Below are positions 54,736 to 64,000 of a stretch of DNA of 64,000 bases, in pieces (position 1 is the first letter of the stretch; each line of letters opens with the position of its first letter). The notes under the pieces were generated by a model, which had not been told where the DNA came from, searched no databases, and saw only the letters and a program-made list of their open reading frames with translations. Location: contig JAJNNQ010000077.1 of the NCBI GenBank assembly GCA_027886175.1, positions 744,001 through 808,000 of the forward strand, written 5' to 3'. The DNA is from Phylloscopus collybita (lineage: Eukaryota > Chordata > Aves > Passeriformes > Phylloscopidae). The translations under genes were made by a program, and so were the position numbers.

Positions 54736-56044
54736 CAAGGGCTGGGCAGGGCTGGCAGGGCCACAGGCACCCAGGCCTTTGTCCCCTGGGCTCTGCCAGC
54801 GCCTCTGCAGGCCCCACAGAAGGAACTTTCCTTGCAGGAAAGCCTGCACTTGGCTTCTGCCTGGCCCCTCCCTCAGCAGGCTGGCAGGCCTTGCAGCTTT
54901 AGGACATTTGTCCTTGCTGCCCCTGCCATCCCCCTGCCCCACCAACAGCCCCCAGCCAGCCGCGAGGGACAGGCCCTGCTGTGCCAGGCCTGGGCTCAGG
55001 CCTTGGCCTTTCTGCTCCCTCCAGCCAGCCCAGGCCTTGCTCAGCATTGCAGTCCCTGCTCACAGCCTTGGGCTCCCTGCAATCCTGGCCTCAAGGAGCT
55101 GCTCTCACCAGTGCCTGGGCAGCCTTTGGCACTCCCTGCCCTCACTGGGGTCCAGGGATGCTCCAAGGGACTTGGACTTTTGCTTCTGACTCCTTGAGCA
55201 GCTCCTTCAACCTTCTCTCAGTTCCTGGGGGTCCTGGACTCAGCCCCAAATCCATTGTGGGGCTGATGAAAATACACAATACTTGAGCTCTTTGTCTTCC
55301 TTAAATTGTCTTTCAGTCTCCTGGGCTTATGCAGCTGACTGGAGTCAGTTTGGTGTTGTGTTAAGGAGGGAGACTTCAAAGTGACTCTCATGACTTTTTT
55401 GGTTTTTTTAAACAGGAGTATTTTTAAAATTTTCAGTTCATTGAAGAGGTGACTGAAGAATTCTCCAAGTGATCTTGATGCTGAAGGTTTTTTAGAAGGT
55501 CTGGGCATGGAGAAGAATGAGCCCCTTGCACGCTGACCCTGTTGGGACAACCTGCTCCTCACCCCAACCTCACCATGTCTGACATTGCCCACCTGGCACT
55601 GACATCCCTGTGCCCTGCAGCACAACCTTGTCCCCTCAGCTCTGCAGCTGCCTGTCCCAGCCCATTGCACCATGTCCCATCTGCTCTCCTCAGGCCTCTG
55701 CCTGCACATAGGCCCAGGAGAAGTTTTCCTCTTGGTGAGGAAAGAATGGAAAAGCCTGAGCAGGTTTCCTAAACAACAAAGCCCACTCAGGAACCACATG
55801 CTCAGGACAGGCTGCCTGGAATGATGTCACCTTTCTACAAGGGACAGTGCCACCAGAAATGAGCTCTGGAAGCAGAATCCTCTGAGTCTCTGAGCTGAAT
55901 TCTCTGTCCCTGACCTGGATCTCTGTTGCAGATGGAAGCTGCTGATGCCATCCTCAGCTTGAACCCTTCTTTGGAATGCAGTCAGAGGTTCCCAGGTGTG
56001 TAAAGTAAGCGTTGCTCAATGTTGATGCAAAGCTTTTGCGTTCC
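54736..56044. other. No recognisable gene
   Basis: GC-rich to 55,200, then mixed sequence. 55,000-55,260 weakly resembles the segmental repeat family (an AGGCCTTGGCC...CTCACTGG..TCCA order). Frames up to 282 codons are open in the GC-rich part on both strands without domains. Confidence 0.45.
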
Positions 56045-58295
56045 TCCTGGGACCAAAGAGACTCTTGAGACACTGCAAGGCCTTGTTTAACCAAGGGTCC
56101 ATTGTGACACAGCGGGGCTCATGGAATCAAGGAGACAATTTGGACAGTAGGGAACCTCCTAGAAACAAGTCTCTGTTGTGGCAGTCATGGAATCAAAGAG
56201 ACATTTGTGACACAGCCAGGCCCTGTGGAACCAATGGTCGATTGTTACACTGCAGATTCAAGAAGAACATGGTGACACCACAGAACCTCATGGAACCAAG
56301 GGTCCTTTGTGGCACAGCAGGGCCTCCTTGGAACCCAGGGGACCATTGTGACAAGGCAGGGCCTGATGGAACCATGGAGACCACTGTGACACTAAGGAAA
56401 CTCATGGAACCACGGTACCATTGGGATGCTATGGAACCTCAGAGAACCAAGGGTCTGTTGTGACATTGTCGTGCCTCCTGGAATCAAACATTGTGGAACT
56501 TTGAGGCCTAATGGAACAAGGGTTTCTATTGTGACACTGCAGAACCTCATGGAATCAAGGTGACCATGTTACACTACAGAAGCTCATGGAACTAAAGGGC
56601 CATTGTGACACTGCAGAACCAAGGAAACTGTTGTTGACAGTATCAAAACTCATGGAATGAAAAGTCCAGTGTGACATGATGGATCCCCATGGAATCAAGG
56701 GTCCATTGTGACACAGCAGGGCCTCATGGAACCAAGGGTGCATTGAGGCACAGCCGGGCCTTGCTGGAACCGAAGGAACCCCTGCTCAAAGCAGGGTAAC
56801 TCCTAGAACCAAGGAGTCCATTGGTGCAGCATAAAACCTATGGAACCAAGGGGCCATTGGGACAAAGCAGGGCCTCATGGAACTAAGGGGACATTCTGAC
56901 ACATTGGGACTGCATGGAAGGAATTGTCCATTATGACAATGGGGATCCAAGGAGACCATGGAGACACTATGGAACCTCATGGATCCCAGGGTCCACTGTG
57001 ACACCGAAGAACCTCATGGAACCCAGGGTCCACTGTGACATAGCAAGGCCTCATTGGAACAAAGGAACCATTGTTGACAGTACAGAAACTCATTAGACCA
57101 AGGGGCTATGGTGACACAGCACGGACACATGGAAGCAAGGAGACCAGTGACATTTAGGAACCTCATGGAAACAAGGGTTCATTAGAACACTGCAGAAACA
57201 AGGAGACCATTGTTGACACTATGGAAGCTCATGGAACTGAGAGGCCATTGTTACACTCCAAAGTGTCTTTGAACCGAAGACACCATTGTCCAACTCCAGA
57301 ACCTCATGGCACTAAGGTTTCACTGTGACACAGCAGGGTTCCATGAAACCAATTGTCCATGGTGACAAGGCAGATCCAAGGAGGCCATGGTGACACAAGG
57401 GAAGCTCATGGAACCAAGCGGCCATTGTGACGCATCAAGGCCTCGTGGAACCAAGGAGACCATTGTGACACAATGGAACCTCATGGAACCAAGGGTCCAT
57501 TGTTCCAGTCCAGAACCAAGGAGACCGTTTTGACAGTACAGAACCTCATGGAATCAAGGGTCACTTGTTAAACAGCTGGGCTTCATGGAACCAAGAAGCC
57601 ATTGTGACACAGCAGGGCCACATGGAACCAATGGTCCATAGTGATATTGTGGATCCAAGGAGGCCATGCCGATACTATGGAACTTCATGGAACCAAGCAG
57701 CCATTGTGACACAGTTGGGCCCCAAGGAACCAATTGTCCATTGTGACAATGTGGATCCAAGGAGATCATGGTGACACTACAGAATCTCATGGATCCAAGG
57801 AGCCATTGTCACACTGTGGGGCCTCCTTGGAACAAAGGGGCATTGTTGATAGTATGGAAGATGCTCATGGAAACTTGTGTAGTCATTGTGGCACTGCAGA
57901 GCCTCATGGAACAAAGGAGACCACTGTGACACAGAGGAATTTTATGGAACCAAGCAACCGTTTGCACACGACAGAACCAAGGAGACCCTTGTTGGCACTA
58001 CAAAACCTCATGGAACTGAGGGGCCATTGTTAAACAGCAAGGCCTGGTGGAACCAAGGGGCCAGTGTGACACCGTGGGGCCCCATGGAATCAAATATTCC
58101 TTGTGACACAGTGAGGCTGCTTGTCACCAATTCTCCATTGTGATACTGCAGATCCCAGAGATCGTGGTGACACTATGGCAGGTCATGGAACCAAGGGGCT
58201 GTTGTGGCACACCAAGGCCTTGTGGAACCAAGGAGAGCATTGTGGCAGTGCAGAACCAAGGAGGCCATTTTGACAAGACAGACCCTAATTGAATC
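56045..58295 (-). repeat. ~37-bp satellite array, left block of the second inverted repeat
   Basis: About 60 diverged units of the form CATGGAACCAAGG..CCATTGTGACAC (reverse of the orientation at 27,898-28,912), with 37-bp and ~28-bp spacings. The part from 57,136 onward is mirrored by 62,863-64,000. Confidence 0.85.
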
Positions 58296-58955
58296 AAGGG
58301 TTTAGAAGAATCCAAACAGTTAATAGTTCACCTGAAGGGATCAAAGCAAGAAGCAATGGATATTAATGAAGAGTTTAGAGTAGAAGCAATGTAGGAGAGT
58401 TGATCACTGCCACATGAAGCTAGTTTGAGAAGACAATATATCATTTGCCTGACTTTGCTGTGTTTGTAGAAGTTCTGAGGGGAGGATGGAGTATTGTAAA
58501 GATGAAGAAACTGCAGCTGCACCTGGGCCCCAAAACCAGTCAGAACCAGACAGGAGAGCTTGAACTATGCCCAAGGGGTCAGAGAGCCTGCCAACAAGGC
58601 AAAGGTGAGAAGTTTACCTTGAGGAAGACGTTCCTGACTTCATCCTAAGGCACCACTGACCTATTTCAAAACCCACCAACCCAATTTGAGCGCAGGACTG
58701 CACAAGCGTGAAAGGACTTTGAGCTCATTTTATGATGAAGAGGAGAGAAGGCAGGGTTAAGTAATAAGTATGTATAGGTGTGTTGAATGATAACATGAAT
58801 ATGTAAGATTTTGTAGAGAAATAGAGAGCTAGAGCTCTGTGAGTTTTGCACATGTCTTTGGGAGGTTACTCCCCGTATTGCCTAGCACTGAATTAAACAT
58901 ACCACTTTTCTAACTTTAATTAGCTGGAGAGCCTTTGCCCGTGCTTTATTTACTT
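58296..58955. mobile_element. Interspersed element within the satellite (LTR-like), copy 1
   Basis: About 660 bp of non-satellite sequence interrupting the 37-bp array; satellite resumes at 58,956. An ATTAAA-type signal and T-rich sequence near 58,890-58,915, or an AATAAA on the other strand near 58,945, give an LTR-like appearance, but no terminal duplication is clear. The same element at the mirrored position shows that it predates the inverted duplication. Confidence 0.4.
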
Positions 58956-59059
58956 GATAATGGAAGCAAGGGTCCATTGTTCTACAGCAGGGCCTCATGG
59001 AACCAAGGGGCCATTGTGACACTGGGGCATAATGGAGCCAAGGACAGTGTTGATACTGA

Positions 59060-59760
59060 AATCCACCTGACATAAACTTTTTAATACAACTTTGAATATT
59101 TGAGAGCATTATTACAGTGTGATAACACTGTTTTATTCTTCATTACATCCTGCTGGTCACTTGGGCAATCCTTCCTCCATTGGTGTGCACTGAACATCAA
59201 ATGAACAGAGTTTTGATCACACACACTGATTATGCATTCATTAGCTATCCCCTCTTCCTTTAAATTTACTTCACATTGTTGCACCCCTTCTCACAAGTTC
59301 TTATCTGGTTTTTTGGGGTCTGTCTTCAACATTCAGTGTCCTTTCTAGGTGGCTGCTCCTCAACCCCCACTTCTGAGTATGGGCAATATTATTGTTTTGC
59401 AAACCTTCTGTTTTGTCAGCCTTGTAGAGCTGACCTTATTGTTGCATTTTTAATAACTTCTGTTTTCCAGAGTTACATCCTTGATCCATTTATCCAAGGC
59501 TGCGCTGTTCTGTTCTACTGTCCTTGATAAGAGTCAATGTTGTTCTGTTCTCCTGTCCTTGTCACAGCGCTCGCCCCATCTGAGGCGTGTCTGCAACCCC
59601 CCCAACCTATGGGCTTGGGGTGGGCAAGTGTTCCTGAGGGAACAGGGATGGGATAGCTGGGCTGGACTGACCCAAGGGATGTTCCATTGCAGGTCACACC
59701 ATGATCAGCAATAAACTGCAGGAAGTTGGGGAGGGCATTAATTTCATTTTAGAAACATTT
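59060..59760. other. Inverted-repeat arm sequence, no gene
   Basis: Mixed sequence conserved at 61,430-62,150 inverted. A short direct repeat TGTTCTGTTCT.CTGTCCTTG occurs at about 59,506 and 59,540. No coding frame is supported. Confidence 0.5.
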
Positions 59761-59993
59761 TTTCCTTCAAAATATTACCAATGCATAAAGAATCCTCTCC
59801 TGCCACAAGATGGTTAAATATTTTCTGCTCATAGGAGATTTCCTGTGTATTTGCTTTCCTTCTGTTTGTGGCCTTTGCTTTTTTTGTTGGTTTGTTAGTG
59901 GGGTTTTTGTGTTGTTGTGGGTGGGTCTTGCTTTGGGTTTCTGTTGTTGGATTCCCGTTTTTCCCATTTGAACTGCATTTTTTCTGATTTTTT

Positions 59994-60131
59994 CTGGCTC
60001 TGGCACTGTCACTTCTGTGCTGGTTGCTGCCTCCAACACTGAACCCCCTCATCTCCAGCCTGAGGAACCAGGAGCTGGAGGATGACCTGAGGAATATGAC
60101 CACTCTGTGCTTTTCACAAACAATCAGGTGA
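59994..60131 (+). pseudogene. Olfactory receptor relic (TM7 and C-terminus)
   Basis: A 45-codon segment ending in TGA reads LPPTLNPLISSLRNQELED after a hydrophobic run, aligning with PPALNPLIYSLRNQEL of the two complete receptors in this window (Tyr of the IYSL motif replaced by Ser). Upstream sequence is unrelated T/G-rich DNA, so only the last helix and tail survive. It lies at the inner edge of the second inverted repeat's left arm. Confidence 0.8.
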
Positions 60132-60839
60132 CTCTTTGTTTGTGCACAGCATTCAGAATGGACCTGAGGCAGCAGCAGAGCAGGGCCTGGGCTGTGTCTC
60201 TCTTCTGGGGGCAGCCTGGGAAGGTGCCCCAGGGCAATTGTCCCACACCAGCCCCTGCAACCACCATGGCCAGCACAGGCCTCTCCCCACACCTGCAGGA
60301 GGTTGTTTGTCCCTGCATGGAGGGACACCAAGGGACCAGGCCAGCAGTGCCTGTTTGCTCTGTACTGAGGAGATTTCAGCAGTGCATCCTGTGTGTGTGT
60401 GTGGGGAGATGAAGCAGAGTGAGCACAAACACCATCAGCAGCACTCAGGGCTGGCACAATTGCAGAGGCACAAACAGGGCCTTGAAGCCACTTCACTCTG
60501 AGAGTGAAATCCTCTGGGAAACCACCTGAATTCTTCACTGGGCTGTGCTTAGGACTGCAGAGAGAAACATCCAGGGCAGGGAGGCTCCAGGGAAACTGCT
60601 CAGCACAGCCAAGGACTGCCCAGAGAGACCATTGGGGTGGGGCTGTGTGGGGAGAAATCACAGCTGCCTCCCTTCTGAACCACCCCCAGGACCTGGACAG
60701 GGCTGTGCTGTGTTCTGGGCACTGACCTGGAACTGAGGGATGTGGAAAAGGCCTTTGGTGTCAGGGCTGTTGAGAAGGCTGGGTAGTGTGACTGGGAGAG
60801 CTCTCTCAAACCCCTTGGAAAGGGCAGAGCCATCCCAGA
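60132..60839. other. Spacer of the second inverted repeat, no gene
   Basis: GC-rich sequence following the receptor relic, with open frames on both strands up to 121 codons and no domain. Confidence 0.5.
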
Positions 60840-61135
60840 GGGTCCTGGGAACCTGGGAAAGGCAGACATGGAGCCAGTCTGCAACCAGGGCAGGGAGGGG
60901 ATCTGGGAGAGTCCCAGCCTGGTCAGGCTCAGCAGGGAAGAGGGATGTGGCAAATCCTCCTGCAGCCATTCCAGGCACTGGCAGGACAAGGCAGGGATTG
61001 CAGAAGCCACGTGGGAGGGAAAAGAAGGGGATGTTGTGTGCCCAGACTTCAGCCAGGCCTGTGACAGGGTCTGCTGTGGTATCCTCAGAGCCAGACTGGA
61101 GAGAGCTGGGCTGGAGAAATGGCAAAATGACTGAG
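60840..61135 (+). mobile_element. Probable CR1-like reverse transcriptase fragment
   Basis: An 88-codon frame (60,868-61,134) contains KEGDVVCPDFSQACDRV, resembling the conserved LDFSKAFD region of CR1-type reverse transcriptases, followed by helical sequence (GLEKW). Divergence is high, so this is tentative. Confidence 0.45.
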
Positions 61136-62236
61136 TTTAGTCAATTTGTCTTGCCTTCAGGTGCCAACGAAGCCAAGAGAAAAGGTAGAAAAAAACTCAT
61201 GTATCAGAAAAAAATGCAGATAAAAAGGGAAAAAAACACACCCCCCCCAAAAAAAAAACCAAAACCAAAACAAGACCCACCCACAACAACACAAAACCTC
61301 ACAATCAAACCAACAATAAAAAGCAAAGGCCACAAACAGAAGAAAAGGAAATCCACAGGAAATCTATCAGGAGAAAATTTTTAACCACCTTATGGCAGCA
61401 GAGGATTCTTTATGTGTCGGTGATGTTTTCAAAGAAAAATGTCACTAAAAAAATAATCCCCTACCCCCCTTGCCCTCCTGCTTCCTGCAGTTCCTTGCTG
61501 ATCATGGTGTGACATGCAATGGAACATCCCTTGGGTCAGTCCAGCCCAGCTGTCCCATCCCTGTTCCCTCAGGAACACTTGCCCACCCCAAGCCCATAGG
61601 TTGGGGGGTTGCAGACACACCTCAGGTGGGGTGAGCGCTGTGACAAGGACAGGAGAACAGAACAACATTGACTCTTATCAAGGACAGGAGAACAGAACAG
61701 CACAGCCCTGGAGAAATGGATCAAGGATGTAACTCTGACAAACAAAAGTCCTTCAAAATGCAAGAAAAATGTCAGCTCAGCTCGACAAGGCTGAAAAAAC
61801 AGGAGGTTTGCAAAACAATAATATTGCCCATACTCAGAACTGGGTGTCAGGGAACAGCCACCTAGAAAGGACACTGGATGTTGAAGACAGACCCCAAGGA
61901 ACCAGATAAAAGCTTGTGAGAAGGGGTGCAACTAGGTCAAGTAAATTCAAAGAAAGTGGGGATAGCTACTGAATGCATAATCAGTGTGTGTGATCAAAAC
62001 TCTGTTCATTTGATGCTCAGTGCACTCAAATGGAGAAAGGATGGCTCAAGTGACCAGCACACTGTAATAAAGAATACCTGCTCTCAAGTACTCAAGACTG
62101 TATTCAGAAGTTGCTATCCAGTGGATTTCACTATCAACAGTGTCCTTGACTCCATTATGCCCCACAGTGTCACAATGGCCCCTTGGTTCCATGAGCCCTG
62201 CCGTAGAACTATGGACCCTTGGTTCCATTATCAAGT

Positions 62237-62862
62237 AAATAAAGCACAGACAAAGACTCTCCAACTAATTCCCCCAGGCAACATGGGGAGTAACCTCCCA
62301 AAGACATGTGCAAAAATCACAGAGCTCTGCCTCTCTCTTTATCTACAAAATCTTGTATATTCATGTAATCATTCAACACACCTATACATATTTATTACTT
62401 AACCCCGCCTTCTCTCCTCTTCATCATAAAATGAGCTCAAAGTCCTTTCGCGCTTGTGCAGTTCTGCACTCAAATTGGGTCAGTGGGTTTTGAAATGGGT
62501 CAGTGGTGCCATAGGATGAAGTCAGGAACATCTTCCTCAAGGTAAACTTTTCATCTTGTTCTTGTTGGCAGGCTCTCTGACCCCTTGGGCATAGTTCCAG
62601 CTCTCCTACCTGATTCTGACTGCTTTTGGGGCCCAGGTGCACCTACAGTTTCTTCATCTTTACAATACTCCATCCTGCCCTCAGAACTTGTACAAACAGA
62701 GCAAAGTCAGGCAAATTATATATTATCTTCTCAAATCAGCTTCATCTGGCAATGACCAACTATCCTACATTGCTTTTACTCTAAACTATTCATTAATATC
62801 CATTGCTTCTTGCTTCTATCCCTTCAGCTAAACTCTTAACCCTTTGGATTCTTCTAAACCCT
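62237..62862. mobile_element. Interspersed element within the satellite, copy 2
   Basis: Inverted counterpart of 58,296-58,955. It has AATAAAGCAC near 62,240 on the plus strand. Satellite lies on both sides (62,145-62,236 and from 62,863). Confidence 0.4.
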
Positions 62863-64000
62863 TGATTCAATTAGGGTCCATCCTGTCAAAATGGCCTCCT
62901 AGGTTCTGCACTGCCACAATGCTCTCCTTGGTTCCACAAGGCCTTGGTGTGCCACAACAGCCCCTTGGTTCCATGACCTGCCATAGTGTCACCACGGTCT
63001 CTTGCATCTGCAGTATCACAATGGACAATTGGTGACAAGCAGCCCCACTGTGTCACAAGGAATCTTTGATTCCATGGGGCCCCACGGTGTCACACTGGCC
63101 CCTTGGTTCCACCAGGCCTGGCTGTATAACAATGGCCCCTCAGTTCCATGAGGTTTTGTACTGCCAACAATGGACTCCTTTGTTCTGTCGTGTGCAAATG
63201 GCTGCTTGGTTCCATAAAATTCCTCTGTCTCCCAGTGGTGTCCTTTGTTCCATGAGGCTCTGCAGTGCCACAATGTCCCATAGTTTCCATGAGCATCTTC
63301 CATACTATCAACAATGCCCCACATTGTCACAATGGCTCCTTGGATCCATGAGGTTCTGCAGTGTCACCATGTTCTCCTTGGATTTGCATTGTCACAATGG
63401 ACAATTGGTTCCTTGGGGCCCAACTGTGTTACAATGGACCCTTGGTTCCATGAAGTTCCATAGTATCAGCATGGCCTCCTTGGATCCACAGAATCACTAT
63501 GGACCATTGATTCCATGTGGCCCTGCTGAGTCACAATAGCTTCTTGGTTCCATGAAGCTCAACTGTTTCACAAGTGACCCTTGATTCCATGAGGTTCTGT
63601 AGTGTCAAAATGGTCTCCTTGGTTCTGGACTGGAACAATGGACCCTTGGTTCCATGAGATTCCATGATGTCACAATGGTCTCTTTGGTTCCACAAGGCCT
63701 TGCTGTGTCACAATGGCCGCTTGGTTCCATGAGCTTCCCTAGTGTCACCATGGTCTCCTTGGATCGGCATTGTCACAATGGACAATTGATTTCATGGAAC
63801 CCTGCTGTGTCACAGTGAAGCCTTAGTTCCATGATGTTCTGTAGTTGGACAATGGTCTCTTTGGTTCAATAAGACTTTGGAGTGTAACAGTGGCCTCTCA
63901 CCTCCATGAGCTTCCATAGTGTCAACAATGATCTCCTTGTTTCTGCAGTGTCCTAATGAACCCTTGGTTCCACGAGGTTCGTAAATGTCACTGGTCTCCT
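62863..64000 (+). repeat. ~37-bp satellite array, right block
   Basis: Units of the form TTGGTTCCATGAG...TGTCACAATGG. Measured successive lengths near 63,640-63,820 are 37, 38, 37, 28 and 37. The array continues beyond the window. Confidence 0.88.

Larger units (their letters stand above)
57136..60000 (+). repeat. Second inverted repeat, left arm
   Basis: Matches the reverse complement of about 61,190-64,000: 58,124-58,315 with 62,844-63,035, 58,328-58,522 with 62,637-62,831, 58,666-58,851 with 62,308-62,493, 59,481-59,714 with 61,429-61,670, 59,767-60,000 with 61,190-61,440. The symmetry centre is near 60,580. The partner arm runs off the window, so the full length is unknown. Confidence 0.85.
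61190..64000 (-). repeat. Second inverted repeat, right arm (runs off the window)
   Basis: Mirror of 57,136-60,000. It begins with CA/AAC-rich sequence at 61,190-61,370 matching the TG-rich strand at 59,830-60,000, and the last bases of the window match 57,136 onward. Confidence 0.85.

Noticed and set aside
54341..55189. 282- and 245-codon plus-strand frames
   Set aside because: They start antisense to the CR1 fragment and run through GC-rich, stop-poor DNA; no recognisable protein.

Overview
The window looks like avian nuclear DNA, most likely from a songbird. It carries CR1 LINE fragments, class III (ERV-L-like) and alpha/beta-like endogenous retroviruses (ERVs), and intronless olfactory receptor genes of the bird-expanded OR14 (gamma-c) type. 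It is repeat-dominated. The only host genes supported are two olfactory receptor ORFs, one receptor remnant, and a doubtful broken membrane-protein exon. The W chromosome or another repeat-rich compartment is possible, but the sequence alone cannot show that.

Layout: 1-7.7 kb holds the 5' end of an ERV (LTR and a tRNA-Arg-like primer site), about 1.8 kb of unrecognised sequence, a CR1 tail, AT-rich satellites, a broken membrane-protein exon, a G-rich minisatellite and an LTR-like block. From about 7.69 to 53.6 kb lies a large imperfect inverted repeat. Its left arm (7.69-21.54 kb) and right arm (about 30.69-53.6 kb) each carry an outward-facing olfactory receptor ORF, a roughly 150-bp tandem repeat and one copy of the same degenerate provirus. 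The arms were later disrupted separately: a solo LTR in the left arm (about 17.95-18.45 kb) and an 8.5-kb provirus in the right arm (38,740-47,288). The right-arm provirus has a perfect 6-bp target duplication whose empty site survives in the left arm. A nearly complete ERV-L-like provirus (21,538-27,892) sits at the inner edge of the left arm, beside a roughly 37-bp satellite. From 53.7 to 64 kb there are CR1 pieces and a second inverted repeat (57.1-60.0 kb against 61.2-64.0 kb) built of the same satellite around a receptor relic.

The most striking observation is that the provirus shared by the arms is almost stripped of G on its coding strand. It is collinear with the nearby unedited ERV-L-like provirus. 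Its 5' LTR and primer binding site are clean; G loss starts right after the primer site and stops at the outer edge of the 3' LTR. By eye, GpG and GpA are nearly all changed while GpC mostly survives. This fits APOBEC-like deamination of minus-strand cDNA during reverse transcription, before the arms were duplicated. All retroviral genes seen here are broken by stops or frameshifts.
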